DNA of 64,000 bases from Proteles cristata cristata (GCA_017311185.1 JAESUZ010002388.1:62001-126000), one strand, 5' to 3'. Shown: positions 45,835-61,794, numbered from the stretch's first letter. Numbers and translations are program-made. Notes: generated by a model from the sequence alone, not told the origin.

Positions 45835-48730
45835 AAGTAGGCGTACAGTTTACTGATGACCTTGTCAAGAGCAGTTCTTGGAGAGCGGTGGGGTGGAAGC
45901 CATAGTCCAGTGATGGGGCATAACAAGCTAGGTTGGGAGAGGGTTTCTAGCCTTTCAAGAAGATTTGCACCCTCATGGAAGAAGACAGCAATGTTGTTTG
46001 GAAGTATCTCTAAAACTGTTTCCCCATCAGCCTACACTCAAGTTTCTGGTGAGCTGCTGCCAGAGCTTTGGCTTGTTTGGGCTTAATGAATATTTATTAG
46101 GAAAAATTTAAATCAGCCATTTTTGCTCCAGGATTGAAACTCAGTGAAACCACTGAAAGGCTAATTTTGTCAAATCTGCTGACATGGGGAGAGGATTATT
46201 TCTTAGGCTGACGTTGCAGGTTCTTTTATGCTTTTATAGTGAGGGCGTTGTGAGTCAATACATAAGCGAATATCTCCTGCCCGGAGGGTGGGCAGACTGG
46301 CAGGAAGGTGGTCATTGTGAGGTTCTCAGCAGCCAGGGGCCTGCAGGGCCCAGGTGTGACTCCTCAGCTGAAAAAGCTCACGGCTTTGCAGGCACCAAGT
46401 TCCATCCATTTATACTAGAACTGAGTCAGGCTCCACCCTGGTGTACCAGGAAGCACGAATCCAAGCGAAGAGGCAGACGGCAAGGCTTCATTTTGGGCTC
46501 CTTAGCGTTCTTTCTCTGAGCAAAGCACAGGGAATGAATGGATGTCGATTCACCCTCTAACTTCCCACCAAGACTGCAAGCCCCCTGAGGGCAGGAGCCA
46601 AGTTTGTTACCGCATCATCTGTGAAGTTACAAGGACGACACCTGTCAAAGAGCGTGGGCGTCTTGCCCGTTCAAATGAGTCTGTGAACCCTCAGTTTGGA
46701 GGATGCTAAGGAAGTGACAGTAGATTTGGGACAATGACAGACCCTGCATAAGACCTCCCTCCATCCTCTCCTGACAATAGCGCCCTCCCAAGGAGCCTTT
46801 TGAGAGAACCCGGAAGCGTGTCCCATGTCTTCATGAAACAGGAATGTCATGTCTTGGACTCCTAGTCTTAGGTGTACAAGAAGTCTCCTAGCGCCTCATT
46901 CTTTCACCTTCAGTTCTAGAGGCAAGTCCCGTTAAATTCTGGGTGCCATTTACCACTCTCTTCCAAGACTTTGCCTTTCTTCCGGTCCGCAATGATGGAG
47001 GTAGTGGTGGAGGGGGTAACGTAAGTTCCTCCAGTGGCCCCAGATTCAAAAGAGATTTCCTGTTGGGACGCCAAGTGCTGTGTGTGCCCACAACCAAATG
47101 CAGATATACTGCTGCTGAAGGTCATATCTGCTAAGTGATCTGCTGATAAATTGCTTCCCCAAAAGCCCAGTCCAGCAGGGTAAGGGTCAGAGGGGAGGGC
47201 TCTGGCTCCATAGGAGAATAGGTTTTGGTGTTATAACTGGCTTATGGCCCTTATGGGGACAGCATATTAATAGATCTTTTTCACCGAGTCTGCATTCTGA
47301 GGAATAATGGTTCTGCTTCTTGCTTCTAATTTGTTCTCCTCCTCCAGGCTCATCTCCCCAAGTCACAGTCAACCCTTTCTCCCCTCCCAGTAGCAGGAAG
47401 GTGATCGGCAGCGTTGTTCTTACACGAGCCTACCAAGGTTTCCTTAAATGTATTTGCCCTTCCTGTTGGAAGGTTTTACTATACGGTGCGATCAGATATG
47501 AGTCTTGACAGGCAAGGAAACCAGTGCAGGGACCAAAAGGCATTTTCCTTTCGTGTGCAGGGGGAGTGTGACATTTGAAGCTCAAGACCTATTTGCAGAC
47601 CTGGTTGGCAAGGATGACCCTATGTGTAAGTAAGATATATAGCTGCCTACAGTCTAGATTGAGAAAGATAATTTTTTTTTTTTGCTTGTCCCTTCCTCCA
47701 AAGAGAAAAAAATATCCTCCAAACCCCAACTAACCCAAATTGCGCTCTATCATCTGCCACAGTACCCGAGAGTGGCTATTCCTTTGGGTTAAGGGATTAA
47801 AGTTTCTGTTAAGATAGAACTCTATTATTTCAGAAGATCTGGGGGCATCGTTTGGTACTTGAATAGACTTTATCAGACGGCTAGGGAACCATCACTCCAA
47901 TCTAGTCTCAGAATCTGTTCCCTAGAGAATCAGTTCTCTGCCAGCGGGACTGCTGTGGGTGACCTGAGTGAAGAAAAGGGAAGCACCTGAAAGTTGGGAG
48001 CATGTTGGTTGGTCAGCCGATCGGCATTTCCGAGGACAGAGAAGCTTGGAGTAACGTGCCGCAGCCCCCCAGGCCCGCTAACCTCAGCGTGTTTATATCA
48101 GCCTACCCCTCAGAATCTTCTGGGAGAATTCCTTCCCACTCCGAGTTTTCTTGGTCTCCAAGGCCTCGTTCTCTCTGTTCCAAACTCCCCGACCCCAGAT
48201 GGCTTCCTTCCTTCCTCTCTCTAGCATCTCAGCTGTACTTTTCTTCTTTGCCGGCCCAGCCACAAATTATCCCTTCCTTTCCTCCTATCATCATCCTCCA
48301 TTTTCTATGGCGATCATAATATAAAACTGTCCTATATTTAAACACTTGTTGTATTTATTGGGTAAAACTGGACTCCATGTTCAGGGTCTACAAATCGGAC
48401 TAGATTAGAGACCTTTTGTTTCTCTTTCAGAAACACGTAGAATCAGTATAGTCCTGAATTCATTATTTCTCTCTGCACTCTAGATTGGTGACGCTTGGCG
48501 GAATGAAGGCTTTCCAGTGGAACATGTAGCTAGGATGAGGGCCCTGAGACTAACTGTGGTTGCAGATGGGGGAGGGATGATGGCGGGGAGGGGAGCGGCG
48601 TAATCCTTTGTGAAAATCACCAGCAAGGTGACTGTGACCTCATTGGCAAAGCTTCTGGTGGGAAGCAAATGGATGAATAATAACTTCCTGGCACCTGTAT
48701 CCACGTCGGTTTTAAACTGTCAGAGCACAG
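45835..48730. other. No gene recognised
   Basis: Unique-looking sequence with a probable L2/MIR scrap at 46555-46620 (AAGACTGCAAGCCCCCTGAG). The 111-codon frame at 46184-46519 and 105-codon frame at 48002-48319 have no family resemblance or splice context. Confidence 0.45.
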
Positions 48731-48753
48731 AAACAGAGTCCTTTCTTTACAAT

Positions 48754-48759
48754 TTTATT
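48754..48759 (-). promoter_or_regulatory. Candidate distal poly(A) signal
   Basis: AATAAA on the minus strand in the context TTTTGTAAATAAAATTGTAA. It ends a roughly 600-bp AT-rich stretch that resembles the last part of a vertebrate 3' UTR. Cleavage would be expected near 48,730-48,745. It could serve a long GRIA3 UTR or the possible alternative terminal exon starting at 50991. Confidence 0.45.
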
Positions 48760-50571
48760 TACAAAATGTATTAAAACTTTGTACAATACCTCATGGCAAT
48801 GAGGCTCCGTAGTTTATGCCCACACATGCAATTTACACTTTTACGGCCATTAGTTGGCTTGGCAATTTTTCTGTTCACTGAAGTACAGCTTTAACAACAA
48901 AAAGAAAAGAATTGGAAAAAAAATCCTCAAGTGACTACCGCCAAACTCCCATAGCTTGAAGTTAGTAGCAGAAATTTGAAGCAATCAATTTTTTTAAACA
49001 TGCAAGTTTTTAAAAAATAACAAACCAATTTACCCGCCTCTTCATTCCCAGCAAAGTTTCCTCTGAAAAACTGATTTGAGTCCATAAACATACATTTCTC
49101 TTTATACAGTGCCTATGAAAACATTTGTGTGTAGGTTGGTCCATTTTGTTTTATACAACGTCATATTTGCACAGCGTTAGCTTCCTGCTCTGGACATTAT
49201 AGCATTCAGAAGTTGAAAATCACAGTTTCATGAAAACAAAACGAAAACGAAAACACAACAGCTTTCTTTTTTTTTTGTTTTTTGTTTTTTGTTTTTTGTT
49301 CAATACCATTTAAAATTTGACAGGTGAGTTACTCTCTTATGACACCATTTTTGGAATGAAAGTTTATATTACACTTTTCTGGAAACGTTTCATCGGAACG
49401 AGACTTCTTCCTTCCTTTTCTGAAGACGAGAGCAAATGGGCAGCGAGTCAACTAGGCATCTAAAGGTCACCCTTGGGAAATGAACTCGAGCTCCTGGTTT
49501 TTGCAGTCTGGAAACTTCCCAATGCACATCACTGATGAGAGCAAACTACTGAACTACAGAAAGCATACGTCATTATATAGGAGGTAATTAGTGAGCGGAG
49601 ACTATTTCCTCTGACTGTTCTGATGATGCCAACGGCAGGTACGCAGTTAGTTACTTGCGAGCCCGTGGGGCAGTGGCGCGATCTTCTGAGAGAGTCAGTA
49701 GTGAGACCGCTCCGAGCAAGGACCTGGGAGTGATGCTGAGGCCCTCGGTTTAGCAGTGGGTTTGGGAATGCATTTTAGTCTTTGCAAACTAGAAAAGGAC
49801 ACATGCAGTCCGACGGAGAGCCACGGGCAGTCACAGGCAACAGCTGGGAAGACAGACCTAGCTGGAGCAAAGTCAGACCGAGAACCGCGGCCTGAACCCA
49901 CCGGCCTGCCTTGCAACGCGGTCCTGTCTCCGCGATGTACACTTGAAAGGCATACTTAGCAGAGAAAAGCGGAGCTAAACACAGTGTTGTTTCTGAGAAA
50001 GATATTCTAAACACATTTGGGAGTGTAGGCAGCATTTCCCTCACCTCAATGCCAAAGACTCAGCTATATTGACTTAAAACGCACACCGCAGCAAGAAAAA
50101 CAGACCTGTGAGCTGCAATTCCAGGCTTCTGGGAAAGCCCCGGGATCCGCTGTAGGAAAGCACCGAGAGGTACGCCTGATCATGCCCCGTCCCTTGCTAC
50201 ACACACAAGTCCATTTCGAAAGCTCTGGGAATCCCTTCGCCAGGTGGGAAGCTATCAAAGCATTCACACAAAACCGTTTCAAGAACACAGAGAAGTCACG
50301 GTTGAGTCCCTTTTCCAAAAGTGTTTGAATTTTCTTAAGTGTTGCATTTACATTCTAAAGATATACACATTTCAGCAACGTTGAAAGGAAATAGGGTGCA
50401 CAGAACATCACTACCGACAGGAAATACCAAAAACATCTGGTCAGCAGATCCTAGAAGAAATGCCAGTCTGTCTTCCCAAACACAGGGAGTCAGAGATTTT
50501 TTTTTTTTCAATCAGGAGGAGTTAATTATTTTAGCTGAGATGGGCCTATTTGCTGAATTGGAATTTTAAAC

Positions 50572-50619
50572 CTGTGTGCGTGTGTGCGTGTGTGCGTGTA
50601 TGTGTGTGTGTGTGTGTAT
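50572..50619. repeat. (TG)n microsatellite, GC-interrupted
   Basis: TGTGTGCG units followed by pure TG. Confidence 0.9.
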
Positions 50620-50854
50620 TAAAGAACATGGTGTTTGTATACCGAGCAGCGGTATCAAAGAATGGCTTTTGTTGAACTGACTTTTTGTAATACGATTTTT
50701 TTTTCTGGATACTGGAATCTTGCATGTCCATGTTTTTGTTGGTTTTATTTTAATTTGTTTTCAAGCAAAGCAAAATGATTTCAGTGATGGTTTGCATTGT
50801 CGCGAGTCTCAGAGTGTTCCATAAGGCACTGAAGGGAAAAACAATCCGTTTTTC

Positions 50855-50991
50855 CTATTGAAAGGTCATTGCACCATCAACAATATTCGTGTCATGCCCG
50901 ACACCAGGGAGAGTGAAGTCTGGCTCAGGATCCTTGAAGCGGCCACGTTTTCGGCGATTCCTCTCATCACATGCCTCCAGCGGGGCGGGAT
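50855..50991 (-). other. Possible alternative terminal exon with a short open frame
   Basis: On the minus strand a strong acceptor-like sequence (pyrimidine-rich tract, then CCTTTGCAG at 50992-51000) is followed by an open frame of 44 codons ending in TAG at 50855-50857. It reads PAPLEACDERNRRKRG at its start and ends IVDGAMTFQ. The stretch keeps several CpGs, including four within CGCCGAAAACGTGGCCGC. A second frame, in phase with the GRIA3 flip exon, is also open for about 40 codons to TGA, which weakens the coding argument. I do not recognise the peptide. It may simply be conserved 3' UTR. Confidence 0.2.
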
Positions 50992-52771
50992 CTGCAAAGG
51001 CAAGGGGGAAACTTACATTTGAACGGGCTTTCTTGGAGGGCTTGCACAGTCTATTGTGGCTCAGTCTATCTTGGACAAGAACCGTGAACGTTTTTCCAGT
51101 TGGGCATCCCTGGGGCTGCCTCCCGCTTGACTGGCTTTAAGCCACAAGTCTGTGTAAATTCTTTCACCTGATGCAAATGCTTTGCAGTGGGTCAAGCTAG
51201 GTTCCTCCTCTACCGGGCATGGCACCAGGGAACATACAGGTGTCGCGTGGCATCTGACTTCGGGCACTGATCACCTGGGAGGCGGGTATGCGCGGAAGCC
51301 TTAGTCGCACTTAGATACAGATATTCAGGACAACTAACCTGCGGAGTGTATTCTGACTGCAGACCCTGCGACAGAGGACTGTTTACCTAAGGCAGAGGAC
51401 AGGCAGTGCTCTGTGACTTGCTCGCCGGAACTCCGTTTGACTGTGAGAAGGAAATGTGCCGTTCACTGTCCGAGAGTGACAGCTTGTCTCTCTCAATACC
51501 TACAACCTTAGCTATTCAAATCTGAAAACGGCACATGGACTTCAAAGAGACAGCACATTCCAGATAGGGGCCAGAACAGTGATACCCATGAAGGGGCTTG
51601 GTTGGCATCCATGGGGTCTTTACCCAGATATTATGGGCCTGTTTGGGAGGCTGATGCTGCCTTCCTGTAGGAGGTATTCACTAGTGCAGGGGCTTCATTT
51701 ACACCTAACTCTGAAGACTTAAGGGAACGTTCTTGCCTCCTCTTCAAGCTCACATCCCTCTTCTCCAGCCTTTCCCTGTACATGAAGGGAACCCTTCATT
51801 TTGTCTTGAGCTAACAATGAATTTTGCCCAAGGGAATGACAGTCATGTTTCACCATTGGCCCTGGAAGGAAAGTATCTGTTAAGAAGAATGTCAAAGAGG
51901 CACCCTAAGGCCAAAAGTGCCCGAAGAGGCAGAATGAGAGGAACATGGAAACTTCTTCCTTGGACACTCTCGAGACCAGAGTCATATCTATCTCAGAAGC
52001 TTGCAGAAATTTTGTATCTAGAGCGGAAAGATCACAGTCCCCATCCTCCGTCCTCATTGGCCATGGCTTGACATTTCACAGCTGCATAACCTTGGGACAC
52101 CCCTCTACCTCTCACTGCCTCTGTTTCCTGCTTTTAAATGGGGATCAATGAAGTGTCATCACTGAGAAGTCCTCTGGGGACAAAGAACATGACCACCTCA
52201 GTTATCTGGAACGTGTTTTCCACGTAACCTTAAGATGAACTCATCAAGCGGGAAGATTTCCCCAGCAAGAGTGTCTGTGCATAGGCTGCAGAAGGAACAT
52301 TGATCCTTCTGAAAATGGACTGCATGAATGAAGTTAACATTTTCTGGGAAGACTAAACAGAAGCATCGTAGGGGAAACATGGAAATCTTTCCCCTGAACT
52401 TCAGGCAGCTTGAGGTCTTGAAAATGAGAAGCATTTAAAAATAGTGTTGAAGAAACCAAAGAAGCCACAAGTAGTTCTTGCTGGCAATGAGGAAATTGGG
52501 AAGAATCTCAAGATGATTAGCAGAGTCAACCTTGGGATGCAGTGACTCTGGGACCCTTGGCAGTCAGTCACCTGCCAAGACGCGCTTGGTGGCCACGCTT
52601 CCGGGAGTTGGGCAGTAGCCCAGAGAGGCAACAGGCAGTCAGGAGGCTGTGTGCTCCCTCCTGGGCGCTGGCTCTGAGGCTGAGGCGCACCTTCCCACAA
52701 GTCCAATAATTCTGACTATTCTCACCCATACAGAAGGAGAGATGATTCCTTCTTCGTTCAAGGGTGTGTTT

Positions 52772-52956
52772 TTTTTAAGTTTATTTATTTTTGAAAGAGA
52801 GTGAGAGCACACGTGCAGGAGTGGGGGAGAGGGAGAGGGAGCGAGAGCACAGAGCCCGGCGAGGGGTTCGAACGCAAGAATGGTGAGATCATGATCTGCG
52901 CCGAAATCAAGAGTCCAGGAGTCGGACGGATACCCAACTGAGCCACCTAGCTTCCC
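52772..52956 (-). mobile_element. Older Can-SINE
   Basis: Reverse head GAGCCACCTAGCTTCCC is mutated. CAAGGGTGTGTTTT and CAAGGATGCTTTT are a diverged duplication. Sense with GRIA3. Confidence 0.87.
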
Positions 52957-53859
52957 CAAGGATGCTTTTCATTAACCAGGTTTCAGCTTGATCATATTTT
53001 TGCAGGTGATTTGCCCTGGGATCATGTTTCCTCAAGAATTACTGGCATCCCTAACTCCTAAGGCTGGCTCTGATAATTAGCAATAAAAGTAACATCTCAG
53101 GGTACCTCTTGATCTTTGTGCCCCTGCATAGACCTTGACAGATCTAGGCCAACTCGGAGAACTGGAAGCCTAAGAACTAGGTAACAAATTAGAAATCACC
53201 AGGATACCTTCCAGAACTTCCTGGGAATTAAATGATGAATGGATAAAGGGCTCACCCTTCACTTAACCAACGTTCCCCTACCATTACATGACCGAACTGG
53301 CTGAGGACAGCAGAGAGGTTTCTGTTTCCTGCTCAGTTGGCTTTTGTGCCTCTTGGCCTGATCCATGGGAGGATTCTTCTGGCATCCTGTGAGGCCTCTG
53401 CTTCTTGTCTGGAGACCTCACATGGACTCGGAGGACAGATTTGTTTGCAGAGGCTTTCCCCAGCGTTTCTTTTCATCCTGGGGATAGTTGCCAAGGTGCT
53501 AGCTAACTGGGCCGTAACCACATTGGCACTGGTGTCTATTAAAATGTGCTTTGTGTGTCATTTAGTCTGAATTTTGCTTCGCAAAATGGATCAACCAACG
53601 TGACTAAAGAAAAGAGAGCGAGCCAGAAATTGTGGCAATTTCCCTTCTGGGCCTCTACTTTCGAACTGCAACATTGTGCCCACAGGCTTGTTGACCCTAA
53701 GTTTTTTTCTTTCCCTTCCTCTCTTTCTCCCTCTTTTTCCTTCTGTCTCTATCTTTTTGTCTGTCTTTTCTTTCTCCTCTGTCCTTCCCTCCCTCTTTCC
53801 TTTCTTTCCTTAAGTTCCATGTCCTGAGACAGTTCTCTCTAGAATCTTACTACTAGCTA

Positions 53860-54212
53860 GACCAGCAGCATCAACAATGCCTGGGAGGCTGTGAGAAGTG
53901 TAAACTCTCAGGTAGCATCCCAAACCTGCAGAATCAGAATCTGCATTTTTAAAAAGTTTATGTATTTATATTTTTGAGAGCGAGCCCAAGCAGAGGAGGG
54001 GCAGAGAGAAGGAGAGACAGAATCCCAAGCAGGCTCCATGCCATCAGCACAGATGCCAGATGTGGGGCTCGAACTCATGAGCTACGAGAACATGACTTTA
54101 CCAGAGATCAAGAGTCAGATGCTTAACTGGCTGAGCCGCCCAGGTGCCCTAGCATCTGCATTTTTATAATGCGGTGGTTCACAAAGCACACTGACATTTA
54201 AGAAACACTCCT
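53860..54212 (+). mobile_element. MER5A-like hAT fossil split by a SINE
   Basis: ACCAGCAGCATCAACAATGC and CTGCAGAATCAGAATCTGCA lie left of the SINE, TGCGGTGGTTCACAAAGCAC right of it; the parts join at the SINE duplication. Confidence 0.65.
53952..54153 (-). mobile_element. Can-SINE inside MER5A-like fossil
   Basis: ATCTGCATTTTTA at 53939-53951 and 54154-54166. Reverse head GCCGCCCAGGTGCCC. Sense with GRIA3. Confidence 0.95.
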
Positions 54213-54700
54213 CTGGGGCTTGAATGAGAAATTGAGGCTATGGTGATCGAGGAGCAGAGACATAGAGTCTCAGATGGAATGGCTGCTAATAAAGAGGGTC
54301 TGGAGGCTGTGTGACCCTGAGTCCTGATACCTGTCTCAGAAGGATTTTCTGGGGAAAATAGGAGAGAATGACTATATGACTTGGTGTCGAATGCCTAAGT
54401 GAGGTGTATGCCTTTTTTGTAAAAAAGTGGGACACAGACTTTGGGTCTGCTCTCCATTTGACTAGATCCCATTGGAATTTCAAGGTCCTTGGAGACCACC
54501 AGGCCACTGGTGGTTAGAGGCAAAATGGCTTTGCGAAGAGGAAGAAGAGGGGCTGGGTTCTAGTCCTGGAACTGCCATGACCTAGTTGTGTTGCCTTGAG
54601 CAAGTCACTCAGTATGACTGGATCTTAGTTTCCCGAAAGGAATACACTTTGTGACCCATAACCTCAAAAGAGGCAATAGATGTGAGAGTGGATTTCAGAT

Positions 54701-54742
54701 TTCTTCTTCTTCTTCTTCTTCTCCTTCTTTTTTTTTTTTTTT
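54701..54742. repeat. (TTC)n / poly(T) tract
   Basis: Seven or so TTC units, then a T-run; on the GRIA3 strand this is GAA-rich. Confidence 0.9.
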
Positions 54743-55083
54743 GGACGCCAGTATCTCAGAATTTGGGTTAATTAAGGTAAGCTGAAATTGCCCACGCACT
54801 ACCCTATGAAAAAGCAGATCATGTGCTCCAAATTGTAACGGACCTATAGAAGCTACTCAAGAGTAAAATATTTTAAGCACCCTGGAACATTAAACACTTG
54901 CACACAAACAACACTAATCACAGATGAACCCATGTACCGCACAGTCAGCGATGCGCTGGGAACACTCAGTGCGTTAGGTCAGTGTACTGGGTATGTGTGG
55001 CACAGGGCTGCGGTCTGCAGCAGGAAAGAACAACCAGCAACTTCCTGAAACAAGATAATACTTTCTATGGTGAAGACACAGGA

Positions 55084-55089
55084 TTTATT
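55084..55089 (-). promoter_or_regulatory. Candidate proximal GRIA3 poly(A) signal
   Basis: AATAAA on the minus strand about 1.2 kb after the GRIA3 stop codon. The hexamer is canonical, but no cleavage evidence can be seen from sequence alone. Confidence 0.35.
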
Positions 55090-56287
55090 TGGATGAAATA
55101 GTATTTAAAAATGGGCTGAATTTAGTTCCATGATATGAAATACAAGGGGATCAAAAACACAGATACTGCATTTGTAGAAATTGAAGCGCATTCAGGAAAC
55201 TCATGGTATCCTTGACTCATGGGGTAAAAAATCTCCCACTTGAAATAAGGGCTCGAAGTTGCTGATTGTTCTCTTCGCTTTCAGAGAGGCATGTTGGTGA
55301 TGACAGATGCGCTTGAAGGTAACAACAAGACTGTATTCTTTTAAACACTTCCAGAACGGACAGAGAGATGATGATCCTACTTTGAGCTTGCCTTTGAACA
55401 TGTCTGAATTGTTGGTTAGAGGAGGGCCGGGGGGTTGGCTGTAGCTCCCAGAGTCAAGGTGGCACCAATCAGGTTTATCTAAGTATGGATTTGGGGCAGC
55501 CAACAGCAGGGAGCCTTAACGGTTCTTTGAGAAACACTTACCTGAATATACTTCCAAGTAAGGGACAACAAAGGAACTCAAAGATTAAAGAAATGGTCCA
55601 AGCTTACACTTAAGAGAACCGCCATGCCCTTACGGAAGTACTGCTTTTCTGAAGGTGGCAGTGCCCTGCCTCAGTTCCTCATTATACCATTAGTTCCAGA
55701 ACAGCTGCTTTCTGCAGAACTGTGCTGTCCAGTATGGTAGCCGCATGTGACTACTGAACCCTCAATAGGTGGGTAGGACACACTGAGGTGTACCATAAGG
55801 ATAAAACACACCCCAGATTTCCAAGGCTTAGGGTGAAGAAAATGACGTAAAACCTTTCGTTCGTTTTATATATCAATAACGTGTAGAAGGGATATCTTGG
55901 ATATATTAGGTTAAATAAAATGTCTCATTAAATTAATTTCACTTGCATTACTTTAAAAAAGTGTGGCTACTAGAGTGTCTCAGATTACACCCGTGGCTCA
56001 CATGCATGCCTCACAAATATTTCACTGAACATTGCAGCTCTAGAGAATTTCTTGTCCTTTTGGGTTGCAGACCACGGTATAATTATGACTGTGCTACTAG
56101 AAAAGTACTACTGCCCCACGAGAAAGCACAACCATTGTCTTCAGAGAATCAAATGGTTGCAAAGACTAGACAATACTTGAAACAATAAACCGAAGGGAAA
56201 AAAAAAACCACAAAGAAAGAAAAAAGAGAGAGAGATTCACATACAGTCATGTAAGGCTGATTAGTTTACTAGACCTTGACCGTACCC

Positions 56288-59302
<3,015 letters not shown>

Positions 59303-59312
59303 TCACGTGGGA

Positions 59313-59353
59313 AATAACATAAATAACATTATATTATGTTATTTTATGTTATT
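59313..59353 (-). promoter_or_regulatory. AU-rich inverted repeat beside the flip-exon acceptor
   Basis: Left arm AATAACATAAATAACAT (59313-59329), six-base spacer, right arm ATGTTATTTTATGTTATT (59336-59353). The arms pair over 17 bp with one bulged base. On the transcript the hairpin ends 12 nt before the flip exon and occupies where the branch point and pyrimidine tract should be. A role in flip/flop choice is inference. Confidence 0.55.
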
Positions 59354-61117
59354 CAAGCTTCAAACTACTTTAAAACTATAGAAAGCGATAAAGCAGGGGG
59401 CCCTGGCCACAGAGTAATTTTAGACACTGCAGGCAACCTGAGCATTACCTTATAAAAAGTTAACACTACAGCAACGCTATGTTTACCAGGGCCTGCCCAT
59501 ATCGCTTTGAGTAATCGGCACACACTGTTAAATAATGAGGATAGGAAAAAACAAAGGCACTCCTCGGATAGGCTGTGTGTGGTGAGGAGGGGGGGGTCTC
59601 CCCTCAGGTGACAATCGTCGGCGGCAGCTTGCGGTAGCTTTGTGACGGAGGTTGGGTTAGGTTTGATCTAACCGGGTGTCTTGTTGTACTTCCAGACAGA
59701 AAGCGAGTTGTATGGAGGAGCAGGGGGAAGGGGGGGGCTCGAAGGGGAAGCGTTTCCAGATGCAGAACGAGACAAAAGAATGAGTCTGAATAGAATAGGA
59801 CATAGATTCTATGGGAGTAACATGCCTTCTGATGAGTTTCGTCTATTACGCGGAGCTGTTGCCCAGATGCAAGTGATCTCAGGAAGAACTGTACTACACA
59901 CAGATCGTCCCTCCACCAACTCTGAACCTGTATGCAGGGCCTGGTCTTAGAATTCATAGTATAATGTGGACCTCTGAGTTTTGGATAGGGGCACTTTCAC
60001 CAGCAAGAGAACTGGCCTGTGGCTTGTTCTTGTTACTGACTGGCTGTCTCTCTGATAAGGCCGTAGGTCTGCGGTTAGCTCAGGTGAGCAGAGCGTGAAC
60101 CAGGCTGTTTAAAAGTGGATTATTAATACGGCACGATCTAAAATGGCAAACTGTGGGTAGAACCGTAGCGGAACAGTTCAGGTAAGCTGTTCTAGTAAGA
60201 TAAGACGTCCTTAACTGAGAGGCTCCTACATCCCCAGGAGGCCAGCCACGACGTCCTAGCCTGCCACCTCTGAAAGCACAAAGCCTGTGGTCAGAGCCAC
60301 TGAGCAAACGCAGGAAACCCTACCGGTCCCCAGGTTAAGATTTCCTCCCTTGAAAATTTCTTCAGCTGCAAAATAGGAATAACGACCTTTACCTTGTCAT
60401 CTTTCTAGAGCTAATGAACTTTAAATCAAGTATCCCTCATAACTTCAGATAAAAAATGCATTGTATATAGAGGGTGGCATCATCGTATCACGAGGCAATA
60501 AACTACCGCGTGTTCAGATTCACATGAACAATATTGGCAATACCAGTGCGTGTTATTCTGAATGCCACCAACTTACAAGGAGGAAAGCAGCCACATTTCT
60601 GTTACTATGAACATGCCGTAGACTTTCTTAGCTCAGCTGGGGTGAGTTGGACCCACCAACATCTCCACTCACTGGTAAGACTTCTTACAGTCACAGAGAT
60701 CTGGCCTCTATCAGAGCAAGTCCCCCAAGCCTATTGCCTTTCTGTCCCCCTTGGCTGTTGAGAGCAGAGACACCATCCCAGCCAGAGACATTCTGAGAAA
60801 CGTGTCGTCACTTAAAAATAATATGCAGTTTCGGAATCCTCAAGATTTGAAAAACCATAAACCCTGAGTGTCAGGGAGATGACCCTTTCTCGGTTGGTGC
60901 CGGACCTGACAGCCAGGATATCTGCATTTTGTATCTCACTGGCAAATTGAGGTCCTTGTTATACTTTAAACAAGTTCCTTCAATCAATGCCCAGAACCTT
61001 CACCTTCTCAAATGCCAACCAGATTTGCTTGGGATGCAAAGCAACAGAAGATACTCAAATAAAACTTTGAGCCTCTTTAAGATATTCTTGGCGGTGAAAG
61101 TTAAGTCTTAGACTTTC

Positions 61118-61250
61118 ACTCTTATTTACTTACTTTTAAAAATGTTTAGCTTTTAAAGAATCTCTACGCCCAACACGGGGCTCGAACTTACAACCCCGAG
61201 ATCAAGAGTCTCGGAACTCTTGGTCTACCAACTAAGCCAGCCGGGCGCCC
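61118..61250 (-). mobile_element. Old tRNA-derived SINE
   Basis: GGGGCTCGAACTTACAACCC, GATCAAGAGTCTCGGAAC and CAACTAAGCCAGCCGGGCGC, without the (GA)n middle of the younger SINEs, so an older or shorter subfamily. AAGTCTTAGACTTT and AAGTCTAAGACTTT flank it. Confidence 0.88.
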
Positions 61251-61794
61251 CAAGTCTAAGACTTTGAAAGGAAGGACAGGCCATCCGTGGCCCTGAGATC
61301 GGTGTTGGAACCACCTTCTCCCCTGCTGCCCACTGTTTGCTCCTCTTTGGTCTCTCCTCCCCCCTTAGAAGTTTTGTGTTATCACCGCCTGTCCCCAAGT
61401 GCTCCCTGGCACCCAGGCTCAGATGGCGGGGGGATGCTTCCCAATGGCACCTGGGTGCCCGATTCCAGCAGGACCACAGGAAAAACTACAAAGCATGTTC
61501 TTCCCCCTTCCTGTCTTCCCCTCATCTTACGACCAAGGGTGTAGTGCCATGCTGCTGACTAAGCCCTTGCCGGTCCCCGTCCTCCCTCAAGGTACTATGT
61601 TCTTCAAATGACTTCACTCTGTTTCTTCAGTACAGTGGCTCTCGCTAGATCCCAGGAAGAGAGCCATCTGCTCTAAGGCGCTCACACTATGGTCCAATTA
61701 GAGGTCTCTCCCTAGAGACCCTGGGTTTTAAAGAAGCTTGTCAACCATTAAGGGAACAAGGTTGATAATAGCATTTGTTACATGTTGGTTTAGA

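Larger units (their letters stand above)
48735..56287 (-). other. GRIA3: Probable GRIA3 3' UTR and downstream transcribed region
   Basis: Sequence 3' of the GRIA3 stop codon on the gene strand. How far the mature UTR reaches is uncertain. A proximal AATAAA lies about 1.2 kb past the stop (55084-55089) and a distal one about 7.5 kb past it (48754-48759). The stretch 48,740-49,400 is AT-rich and UTR-like; 49,650-51,300 keeps many CpGs and may be conserved. Two SINEs (52772-52956, 53952-54153) and a split MER5-like fossil interrupt the middle. A TTC microsatellite lies at about 54701-54723 and a (TG)n tract at 50572-50619. That this is one continuous UTR is inference. Confidence 0.4.

Noticed and set aside
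46184..46519. 111-codon plus-strand open frame
   Set aside because: No recognisable domain, promoter or splice sites.
59604..59957. 117-codon minus-strand open frame in the GRIA3 intron
   Set aside because: No domain similarity, and an 89-codon frame overlaps it on the other strand; consistent with chance in GC-richer intron.
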